This document shows, piece by piece, positions 33,484 through 40,005 of a stretch of 40,005 nt of DNA. Origin of the DNA: Opitutales bacterium (GTDB taxonomy: Bacteria > Verrucomicrobiota > Verrucomicrobiia > Opitutales > Oceanipulchritudinaceae). Positions within the stretch are counted from its first letter, which is position 1; each line of letters starts with the position of its first letter. The stretch covers positions 1 through 40,005 of the forward strand of contig JAFIGE010000033.1 in the NCBI GenBank assembly GCA_020831585.1, read 5' to 3'. Below the pieces are notes generated by a model. It saw nothing but the letters and a program-made list of their open reading frames with translations. It did no database searches and was not told where the DNA came from. The translations under genes were made by a program, and so were the position numbers.

Positions 33484-35573
33484 GAGACGGTTGATGGGTC
33501 GGACGGGGGCGTGAGGATGGGAATGAAGGCAAGATTGCCGCGGGAAATGAGGCCCCCGTCCGGGGTGAAGAGGAGGCGGTTGTTCGCCGGTGTGAGGGTG
33601 AAATTGCCCGCCGAGAAGGGAGAGGCGGAGCATCCGTTTTCGGGGTCGGGCGGACAGCTTTGCAGGTAAATGACGTTGATCGCGGTCACACCTTCGAGCC
33701 TGCTCTTCCCCGGGTCGAGGTCGATGACGTCATTCTCCACGACCATCTGCCCGCCGCCCATGGTGATGATGGCATCGTAGGGAAAGTGCGTGCGGAAGGT
33801 GCCGGGACCGAAGGCGAAGGCGGCGGTGAGGCGCGCGGACTGGTTGAAGGGGTGGGGTGTGATATGGGCGGAGGAACTGGCCAGTCCGGTAAGCTGGCGG
33901 TAGTAGCCGTCGTTGGAGCGCTTGATCTTTTGCGCGGAAGGGATGGGCGCAGCCGCGAGGTCGGCCCAGGCTTTTTCCTGGGTGTGGTGGGCGTTGCCAG
34001 TGGTCTCCAGATCGATGCGACCCTGATCGATTTCCCAGGTGATGCTGAGGCACTCGATCTGCACCGGTTTGGTCTCCTCGGCCACGTAGACCGGCGCGGC
34101 GGGGTTGCTGAAAGTCAGGCTGTTGACGATGGGGCGCAGTTCCTGTGTGAGGGCAATATTCAGGAAGGGCAGGAAAGCCATCCCCAGCTTATCACCGGGA
34201 TTGTTGGTGATGGTCATGCCTCCCGGGGGCATGAGGAGGATCGCACTGGAGACACCGCTTTGGCTGAGCTGGATGAGGGACCGGAGGTAGTCGATGCCCA
34301 GAATCGTTTCGCGGTCGGGCGTTTGCGGGGGCTGCACGATCACCGGGTCCATACCGTTGAAGACGGCGCGCCCGTCCGGCAGAAGGCGCACAGGGAAGGT
34401 TTGACCGGGCACGAGGGTGTGGCCGGATTTCGCTCCTGTGATGTGGGCGACATCCACCTGGAGGGTGCAGTTGATCTCCGTGCCCGAGACGGTATTGCCC
34501 GAGGCAGGGTTGTTTTGCACCGAGAGGAGCGTCGTCTGGATTGCCCCAAAATCGAGCCGCCCATTGAAGTGGAGAATGCGTAGATTGGAGGTCTGGCGGG
34601 TGTCAGCTGTGACGACAAGCGTCGGAAGAGCCCCGAACGCGGGGCGCTCCGCGTGCGAGAGCGTGACCACCACGTAGTGGCTGCGCCAGGAGTCGATTTG
34701 CTGGGCCGGGCGGAGGCGGATTTGCTGGGTGCCGGAAAAGGTGTGCGGGGCTTTGGGGGTGCCCGAGTTGAAGGCGGCCATGGCCACGGTGTAATTCCAG
34801 CTCGGATCGGGGAGCAGGGGGACCTCCACCGGGCTGCCCGACTGCGTGTTAAAGAGCCGCACCTCCCAGCTCACGGCGATGTTACTGACGGGGGGAGTTG
34901 TGGAGGCGAAACTATCGTAGCGCCGCATTTCGTAGGGCACCGAGACGATGGCGTGATCCTGCGTTGGGCTGTCGTCGATGAGAAACCGGCGGGTGTAGCT
35001 GGCGTTGCCGGTAGTGCGGGCGAGGACATTGAGTTCGAGGTCACTCGAAACGGTGCTCGTGAAGTGGTAGAAGCGCCGGAATTCGGAGTAGGCGGGGGCG
35101 GCGGAGTGGTTTAGCCAAAGAAGCAAACTACCCACCTGTGTCTGAATCTGGAGTTGCGCTTCCACGCGGTAGCGGCGGTGGTGATCGAGCTGTGCCGTCG
35201 GGGTGATCGCGCCGGAGAAACCGATCACGGGTGGTTGGGGCGTTCCACCGGAATAAAAGACGGGCCAGGGAGTGGAAGGGGTGTTGAAGGCCCCGAACAC
35301 CGCATCCGTCCCCTCTTCCAGAAGCCGGAAGCGCACCCGGTAGTTGCGCTGCGGCTCCGAGCTGGCCCCAAAAAAGGAAACGGCCACGCTCACCGGAATC
35401 CGGTCGCGGTTGTAACTGGGGCCCGCGTTGTCCGCATCGGAGGCAATGACGTATTCCGTCCCCGTCAGGTTGACCGTGCCCATCGTCGCGGTGGCCCCAT
35501 TGAGCAGGTGTGTGGTCAAGATACCTGTACAGAAGAGAAGCGCTGCGATTTTCCAAAATCGGACAGTTTTCAT
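33318..35573 (-). CDS. giant exported protein 1, N-terminal part (before frameshift)
   Basis: Starts at ATG 35573 with a clear signal peptide (M-K-T-V-R-F-W-K then a hydrophobic run to about residue 28); GAGG lies ten bases upstream. The following 650 residues are beta-rich repeats of unknown type. As read, the frame runs for 751 residues, but from about residue 690 it becomes a proline/serine-rich sequence unlike the rest, while the next frame continues sensibly. The real product is probably the fusion with 30031-33504. It is the first gene of the three-gene block. Confidence 0.7.
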   Translation of the reverse strand: MKTVRFWKIAALLFCTGILTTHLLNGATATMGTVNLTGTEYVIASDADNAGPSYNRDRIPVSVAVSFFGASSEPQRNYRVRFRLLEEGTDAVFGAFNTPSTPWPVFYSGGTPQPPVIGFSGAITPTAQLDHHRRYRVEAQLQIQTQVGSLLLWLNHSAAPAYSEFRRFYHFTSTVSSDLELNVLARTTGNASYTRRFLIDDSPTQDHAIVSVPYEMRRYDSFASTTPPVSNIAVSWEVRLFNTQSGSPVEVPLLPDPSWNYTVAMAAFNSGTPKAPHTFSGTQQIRLRPAQQIDSWRSHYVVVTLSHAERPAFGALPTLVVTADTRQTSNLRILHFNGRLDFGAIQTTLLSVQNNPASGNTVSGTEINCTLQVDVAHITGAKSGHTLVPGQTFPVRLLPDGRAVFNGMDPVIVQPPQTPDRETILGIDYLRSLIQLSQSGVSSAILLMPPGGMTITNNPGDKLGMAFLPFLNIALTQELRPIVNSLTFSNPAAPVYVAEETKPVQIECLSITWEIDQGRIDLETTGNAHHTQEKAWADLAAAPIPSAQKIKRSNDGYYRQLTGLASSSAHITPHPFNQSARLTAAFAFGPGTFRTHFPYDAIITMGGGQMVVENDVIDLDPGKSRLEGVTAINVIYLQSCPPDPENGCSASPFSAGNFTLTPANNRLLFTPDGGLISRGNLAFIPILTPPSDPSTVSCGALSMIPTRAPPPSQNASPTPPQAVSPKGPSMLPGIFFAFRSVTSAWPPVSST

Positions 35574-35875
35574 GTGTTGATGGCCTCAGCGTAGAGTTGT
35601 GAAAATGCGGTCCGCCCCGATTGGGCTAAAATAGCAATATCATTCTCATTAAGCCATTTCCCCCCGTTGGAAAGAAAAATTGATGATCTTGGTTAGAAGA
35701 CCTTATGAATGCGTGGGGGAAATACCACAGCACGGAGAGGCTTTGCGGTCGGAGCGGGAGGCTCACGGGGAGCGTGGCCAAGTTCAACCGGTGCCGTTGC
35801 CGAACCCGTAAAACCCGTAAGGGCTTGGAACAACCCGTGACTTTACGAAACGGTGAGGGTTAATCGCAAAGGTTT
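35574..35875. other. intergenic region upstream of the giant-gene block
   Basis: No gene is seen in these 302 bases. The part next to the giant gene is AT-rich and includes a Fur-like sequence (35635-35653). The part next to the sugar dehydrogenase stop has three copies of AACCCGT at 35803-35809, 35812-35818 and 35832-35838. No clear terminator stem was found for either gene. Confidence 0.5.
35635..35653 (-). promoter_or_regulatory. Fur-box-like sequence (weak)
   Basis: Read on the minus strand this 19-mer, CTTAATGAGAATGATATTG, matches the classical Fur consensus GATAATGATAATCATTATC at 12 of 19 positions. It lies 62 bases before the start of the first giant exported protein. The match is moderate and the region is AT-rich, so chance is possible. 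Confidence 0.25.
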
Positions 35876-37048
35876 TCAAGGCACCGGTTCGAGGCGGTAG
35901 ACGGCGCCTTGCCGGGCGTCGGTGGTGAGCCAAAGGTGGCCGTCCGGGCCGGTGCGGACCTCGCGGATGCGCCCGATTTCGCGGTCGAGGAGCCGCTCCT
36001 CGGAAACGACCCGGCCATCCTCCAGGACGACCCGGCGCAGGTGTTGTTGCACCAGGGCACCGATGAAGAGGTTGCCTTCCCATTGCGGAAACCCATCGCC
36101 CCGGTAGACCGTGAGGCCGGATGGGGCGATGGAGGTGGGTTTCCAAACGGCGACGGGATACACAATATCATCGCGTTGGTCCGGAGTGGTGCCGATGGTC
36201 CCTCCCCGGTATTCCTCGCCATAGGTGGCGATGGGCCAGCCGTAGTTGGCCCCGGCCTGGACGCGGTGGAGGGTGTCGCCGCCGCGGGGGCCGTGCTCGT
36301 GCAGCCAGAGCGTATCTGTGGCGGAATCAAAGAAGAGGCCCTGCGGATTGCGATGGCCGTAGGAGTAGATCCCCGGAAGGGCGCCGGGGCGGTCGACAAA
36401 GGGGTTGTCCGGCGGCACGCGGCCATCATCGAAGAGCCGGAAGACCTTGCCATGATGAACGGAAAGATCCTGTGAGCGGTGGCGGTCACCGCGCTCCCCG
36501 AAGGTGATAAAGAGATAGCCGTTGTCGTCGAAGGCCAGGCGGCAGCCGAAGTGTACCGCCCCATTGCCGGGCGGGCGCATACGGGTGATTTCATGGAGAT
36601 CGCGGAGCTCCGAGCCGTCGAGACGGGCGCGCCAGACGATCGTGCCCACGCCGCCGTCGTATTCCCCGGAGTGGGCAAAGTAGATCCAGTTGTTTTCCGC
36701 GAAGGCGGGGTGCTTGCGGACATCCATGAGCCCGCCTTGCCCGATGGCGCGCACCGGGGGCAGCCCGTTGATCTCCCCGAGTTGCCCGTCCTGCCAAACG
36801 CGGAGGCGTCCCGGCCGCTCCGTGATGAGGATGCGGCCGCCGGGCAGGAACTCAATCGACCAGGGGAAGGCGAGGCCATCGACAACTTTGACAGCGCGGA
36901 ATCCCTCACTGCCGTTTTCGCCCCGTGCGCCCGGGGGAGCGCAAGCGGCAACGTGCAGCAACAGGAGCGCCCCAGCAAAGAGGCGAGGGAAGGACGAGGG
37001 CAGTCGAAAAAGGGTGGGCGTCTGGGTGAGGCGAGAGGGAGCGGGCAT
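35876..37048 (-). CDS. PQQ-type aldose sugar dehydrogenase, probable lipoprotein
   Basis: A periplasmic or membrane-anchored six-bladed propeller enzyme of 390 residues that oxidises sugars, using PQQ in characterised members (soluble glucose dehydrogenase/YliI family). It shows A-F-P-W-S-I-E-F-L-P-G-G-R, I-T-E-R-P-G-R-L-R-V, Y-G-H-R-N-P-Q-G-L and H-E-H-G-P-R-G-G-D with A-N-Y-G-W-P, all family hallmarks. The N-terminus ends its hydrophobic stretch with V-A-A-C at 33-36, a lipobox, so Cys36 is probably lipid-modified. No PQQ synthesis genes are in the window. Neighbours do not clarify the substrate; rhaA and the sulfatase suggest sugar use in general. Confidence 0.9.
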   Translation of the reverse strand: MPAPSRLTQTPTLFRLPSSFPRLFAGALLLLHVAACAPPGARGENGSEGFRAVKVVDGLAFPWSIEFLPGGRILITERPGRLRVWQDGQLGEINGLPPVRAIGQGGLMDVRKHPAFAENNWIYFAHSGEYDGGVGTIVWRARLDGSELRDLHEITRMRPPGNGAVHFGCRLAFDDNGYLFITFGERGDRHRSQDLSVHHGKVFRLFDDGRVPPDNPFVDRPGALPGIYSYGHRNPQGLFFDSATDTLWLHEHGPRGGDTLHRVQAGANYGWPIATYGEEYRGGTIGTTPDQRDDIVYPVAVWKPTSIAPSGLTVYRGDGFPQWEGNLFIGALVQQHLRRVVLEDGRVVSEERLLDREIGRIREVRTGPDGHLWLTTDARQGAVYRLEPVP

Positions 37049-37369
37049 TTAGAGAGGTTACGGACGGAACCGGATGAAGCGCAACTATCCAGTCAAGACC
37101 CTGGTCGAGAGGATGGGCTTGTCGGCTGGAGGGTTGGGAAGATGCAGGCAAAGAGTTCGTTCTGCGGAGTCACTCATTTTCGAATGCAACCGGCAGCAGG
37201 TATGCCAATATGGGCCGTGAAGGTGGGGGGGAGTGCCCAACGGTTGGAAGAGAGGCCCCGATTGATTCCCCTTTGATGGCAATCGGGTCTCCCCATCCAC
37301 CACTGCCGCTCCGCGTGCCTGTTTCGATTTGGATTTCGACTGCGATTTCGATGTGTCCAGTCATTTGAC
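37049..37369. other. intergenic region with inverted repeat and degenerate hexamer repeat
   Basis: No complete gene. CCCGATTG (37257-37264) and CAATCGGG (37280-37287) form a perfect 8-bp inverted repeat with a 15-base spacer. The array at 37322-37355 follows. The frame of the downstream PEP-CTERM fragment is open from 37277 but contains no ATG. Confidence 0.5.
37322..37355. repeat. degenerate 12-bp / hexamer tandem repeat
   Basis: Units TTTCGATTTGGA, TTTCGACTGCGA and TTTCGATGTG follow each other directly, a 12-base period built from a TTTCGA-like hexamer. Short stretches of such hexamers occur between genes in several Verrucomicrobiota genomes, as I recall. Here it lies at the broken end of a PEP-CTERM gene. 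Confidence 0.6.
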
Positions 37370-37876
37370 TTGGATTCGAACGCCGGGCAGAATTTCACCG
37401 ACGTGTTCGGGTTCCGCAATGCGGATTCAACTCCTAACTTAATCTTTCTGTCTCCGAATACGGCCTTGGAGCAAGCGGGCTTTGATCCCGCTGTCGCATC
37501 CAACGGCGTCCTCGGACTTGCTGTGGGCGATGTTCCGGCCGCCAATTCTTTGATCAACGAAACGAACGCCCAGTATACGATGTGGCGGGCGCAACAGGTA
37601 AATGGAAGTTGGAACTCCGTCGGAAATATCGATTTTAACGACGCCGATGGCCAGATTCCTTACACGGTGACTTTTGAATACAACTCCGTGATCACGCCCC
37701 TTTACTTTGTTTGGGGGGCGACTGGGCCGGCGACGAACCAAAACAGCCGGGGAATCCGTGTGAACGCAAATGATCCGCTCTACGTGGCTGTTCCTGAACC
37801 CCGGTTCACCGTGCCTTTTGTCGCCATCATGGCCTTGCTGTGTGTTGCCCGGATTCGCCGCTCCGCGCGGAAGTGA
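37370..37876 (+). pseudogene. PEP-CTERM protein fragment lacking its N-terminus
   Basis: The C-terminal 168 residues of a PEP-CTERM protein unrelated to the pair at 10963-12587. The end is intact: V-A-V-P-E-P, a hydrophobic helix, then R-I-R-R-S-A-R-K. The body is Asn/Asp-rich and beta-like (D-F-N-D-A-D-G, F-V-W-G-A-T-G-P). The only start available is a TTG at 37370 with no Shine-Dalgarno, and there is no signal peptide, which such proteins need. The frame runs back through the hexamer repeat to 37277 without an ATG. The N-terminal half was probably lost or replaced. It could still be a real small gene with an odd start, but this is less likely. Confidence 0.6.
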
Positions 37877-37974
37877 GTCCTCCGACGGACTTTGAAGGCG
37901 TCGTGGCTTTTCCCGGGGCACTAGGGAGAAGCCCCCGCCCGGACGGCGAAAAGCAGCCTCTCCCGAAAGGTGCC

Positions 37975-39234
37975 TTACTCCCGGTTCCCTCTGGATTTTT
38001 CGTAATCCCGAATAGAGGAAAGCCACGCCCCGTCCAAGGGGGTATCCGCGCGCCGACAAAACTCATCCCAGACGAGGTTCCAAGGGAGCGTCCGGGCATC
38101 TTCAAGGAGGGCAAGCCGGGCCGTGTGGTCGCCCCTTTCCTCCGCTTCACAAAGGGCCGCGCGGGGGCGCAAGAGTCCGAGGAGAAGAGCCTTGCGGGTG
38201 TTGCGCGCGCCGATTGCCCAAGCCGCGAGGCGGTTGATGCTTGCATCAAAGAAATCCATCCCGATCGAGACATGGGGCAGGTGAGCGGGGTTGGCCACCT
38301 CGGCGAGCATGTCACGCGTGGGATCATCGAGGGTCACCACATGGTCGCTATCCCAGCGTACTCCCCTCGATACGTGCAGGAGGAGATGGGGAATGAAGGG
38401 GAGAACTGCGGAAATCTTGTCGGCCACGGATTCGGTTGGGTGAAAGTGACCTGCGTCGAGGCAGAGGCCCACCTGGTTCTTCACGGCAAAAGCTAGGTAA
38501 AATTCGTGCGAACCCACCGTGTAGGATTCCACCCCGATGCCGAAAAGTTTGCTCTCCACTGTGTCGATGTTCCATTTTTTGGATACATGGGCGGCGAAGA
38601 TTTCTTCGAGAGACTGGAGAAGGCGGCGGCGTGGGCCCGCGCGGTCAGCGGGGGTGTCTTTAAAACCGTCGGGTATCCAAATGTTGGTGACAACCGCATC
38701 TCCGAGCTTTGCGCCAATTTCGGCGCCGATGCGGCGAGAGGCGATACAGTGGTCGACCCAGAACCGGCGCACGGCGGGATCTCGATGCGCCAGAGTAAAC
38801 CCGTCGGTGGCCAGTCGATGAGCAAAGCAGGTCGGGTTGAAATCGATACCCCATTTGCGTTCAGAAGCCCAGTCGATCCAAGAGGAAAAGTGTTCGGCCG
38901 TGAGGGCATCACGGTCGACTTTGGCCGCATTATCGGTGGCGTAAATGGCGTGGAGGTTGAGCCGGAGGGGCCCCGGAATGAGGCGGGCGACGGCATCGAG
39001 GTCCGCCGAGAGTTCATCAAAGTTGCGCGCTTTGCCGGGATAGTTGCCTGTAGCCAGGCAGCCGGAGCCTGCGCTGCTCCCGGCACCTTCAAAGCCCGTA
39101 ACGTCGTCGCCCTGCCAGCAATGGAGCGAAAGGGGGACGCGCGCCAGAGTTTCGAGAGCAGCTTCGGTGTCGATCCCTGCGGAAGCGTAGCGTTCCCGGG
39201 CGAGCGCGTATATGTTTTGCGAAAGGGGCGTCAT
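37975..39234 (-). CDS. rhaA: L-rhamnose isomerase
   Basis: Converts L-rhamnose to L-rhamnulose, the first step of rhamnose catabolism; needs divalent metal. The product has 419 residues, the same length as E. coli RhaA. Visible family features are P-L-S-L-H-C-W-Q-G-D-D-V near the start, D-F-N-P-T-C-F-A-H, V-E-S-Y-T-V-G-S-H-E-F-Y, L-D-A-G-H-F-H-P-T-E, and W-D-S-D-H-V, which supply the metal ligands. The frame is open upstream to 39339, but ATG 39234 gives the correct N-terminus. No Shine-Dalgarno is seen. No rhamnulokinase or rhamnose aldolase is next to it in the window. Confidence 0.95.
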   Translation of the reverse strand: MTPLSQNIYALARERYASAGIDTEAALETLARVPLSLHCWQGDDVTGFEGAGSSAGSGCLATGNYPGKARNFDELSADLDAVARLIPGPLRLNLHAIYATDNAAKVDRDALTAEHFSSWIDWASERKWGIDFNPTCFAHRLATDGFTLAHRDPAVRRFWVDHCIASRRIGAEIGAKLGDAVVTNIWIPDGFKDTPADRAGPRRRLLQSLEEIFAAHVSKKWNIDTVESKLFGIGVESYTVGSHEFYLAFAVKNQVGLCLDAGHFHPTESVADKISAVLPFIPHLLLHVSRGVRWDSDHVVTLDDPTRDMLAEVANPAHLPHVSIGMDFFDASINRLAAWAIGARNTRKALLLGLLRPRAALCEAEERGDHTARLALLEDARTLPWNLVWDEFCRRADTPLDGAWLSSIRDYEKSRGNRE

Positions 39235-39396
39235 GATTTTTGAAGGAGGCTGGGCAGCTTTGATGGGGCAGTTTCCGATGGTGAAATCATAGGAGGGATG
39301 GAACCGATGATCCTCAATAGGCGGAAGAGAAAGGGTCAATCCATTCTCTTCTGTTTGATTGGCAGGCGGGTGTGATCACAAAGGTTGTCACATTTT

Positions 39397-40005
39397 TCAG
39401 TGGCGTTTCACCACGGTCGCGACCGTCGCGAAGTCGGAACCACCGTCCTCCACGAGCGGTTTGGGCTTCCTTCCCCTTCGAAACCCGAGCCAGCCATTGG
39501 GCGCACAGAAGCTTTCCACCCAGGCTACCGAACCCACCACCCAGCTCTCACTAAAGGCGCGGATCTTCGAGAGAAGCCCGAATTCTTCCGCCACAACGTC
39601 TCCAGGCATCTCTTCCTCCTTCGTTGCACCGGCTGCGGCGGTCCTCTGGTCTCTCCGAAGAGGCCGCATTCCCGGACCCGTCCGGCTGCACAACCGTGCC
39701 CGGTAGCGCTCATGCCATTTGGCCGCCCAAGTCAGCCCGCCCTCGATCCGGGCGATCCCCCGCCGTGCCGCCGAGCTACCCGCGCAAGCCTCTCCAAAAC
39801 CACTGAAACCATAGGCACCCGCGTCCTCCACCAATCCCGCCCGCACCGGGTTCAAATCGATATACGCCGCCACCATCCTTTGCGCCGTCGTATCCGCCTC
39901 CACGATGACACTGCGGAAACGCTCCGCCCAGAAAGTCCCCACCGTCCCGTGCTCCTGATTATACCACAAAGTGAAGCGCGTTTTCACCTCCCGCATGAAG
40001 ACCGA
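39397..40005 (-). CDS. RAYT / Y1-type transposase, copy D (5' end outside window)
   Basis: The C-terminal 200 or so residues of a RAYT that runs off the right edge; the frame is open to the last base, reading S-V-F-M-R-E-V-K-T-R-F. The HUH motif is outside the window. The catalytic tyrosine is in A-A-Y-I-D-L-N-P-V-R-A-G. It matches copy A almost residue for residue, including the C-terminal extension W-V-V-G-S-V and the final A-T-V-x-K-R-H, and shares a 75-bp identical block with it. The bases just after the stop are also partly alike (both read on into TCACACCC). It is oriented opposite to copy A. Confidence 0.87.
   Translation of the reverse strand, partial: SVFMREVKTRFTLWYNQEHGTVGTFWAERFRSVIVEADTTAQRMVAAYIDLNPVRAGLVEDAGAYGFSGFGEACAGSSAARRGIARIEGGLTWAAKWHERYRARLCSRTGPGMRPLRRDQRTAAAGATKEEEMPGDVVAEEFGLLSKIRAFSESWVVGSVAWVESFCAPNGWLGFRRGRKPKPLVEDGGSDFATVATVVKRH
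39682..39756 (-). repeat. 75-bp block identical to 459-533 (inverted)
   Basis: The reverse complement of these bases equals 459-533 at every position by direct reading, inside the matching coding segment of RAYT copy A. Confidence 0.85.

Noticed and set aside
33505-33509. Programmed -1 ribosomal frameshifting in giant protein 1
   Set aside because: The run is only five C preceded by ACG, so a slip would mispair in the P site, and I saw no downstream stimulatory structure. A mutation or sequence error is simpler.
39371-39380. TGTGATCACA as a CRP-like operator before rhaA
   Set aside because: The half-sites are too close for the TGTGA-N6-TCACA arrangement, and it lies over 130 bases upstream of rhaA, next to the RAYT D end.
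1-40005. CRISPR arrays, tRNA or rRNA genes
   Set aside because: No regularly spaced repeats, cloverleaf-like sequences or rRNA segments were seen in the intergenic regions.

Overview
The window (about 60-65% GC, with large blocks of same-strand genes) most resembles a Gram-negative member of the Verrucomicrobiota, probably near Opitutales/Puniceicoccales. The signs are KDO synthesis (kdsB), an MlaE/MlaF lipid-transport pair, an HPr kinase, three PEP-CTERM-type proteins, a formylglycine sulfatase with a LamG-like tail, a LacI regulator next to them, an L-rhamnose isomerase, and several REP-associated tyrosine transposases (RAYTs). The placement is inferred from gene content; no rRNA gene is present.

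Layout. 1-818: RAYT copy A, cut by the left edge. 922-3233 (-): dgt-hprK. 3378-6132 (+): aroA-cmk-kdsB, packed with gaps of 7 and 0 bp. 6221-7027: RAYT copy B. 7135-8421: hemL. 8432-12587 (-): a sulfatase and two tandem paralogous PEP-CTERM proteins, each PEP-CTERM gene followed by a strong stem-loop. 12778-14386: a LacI regulator converging on a small LamG-like protein. 14553-16081: manC and ruvX. 16153-17232: RAYT copy C, with a palindrome on each side. 17381-20909 (-): DUF6941-like gene, pfkB-type kinase, mlaE, mlaF. 21032-22789: a ferric-reductase-like flavocytochrome converging on hisI. 23020-35573 (-): about 12.5 kb holding only three very large exported proteins of unknown function, the first broken by a one-base frameshift. 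35876-37048 (-): a PQQ-type sugar dehydrogenase lipoprotein. 37370-37876: a PEP-CTERM fragment beside a degenerate hexamer repeat. 37975-39234 (-): rhaA. 39397-40005 (-): RAYT copy D, cut by the right edge and closely related to copy A but inverted.

How it fits together. Most housekeeping genes serve cell envelope, nucleotide, haem and aromatic metabolism. The sulfatase, LacI regulator, sugar dehydrogenase and rhaA suggest use of sulfated, rhamnose-containing polysaccharides; this is inferred from families only. The most unusual parts are the three-gene giant-protein locus and the RAYT set. RAYTs B and C share a conserved 5' leader, and A and D share a 75-bp perfectly identical block within otherwise diverged copies.
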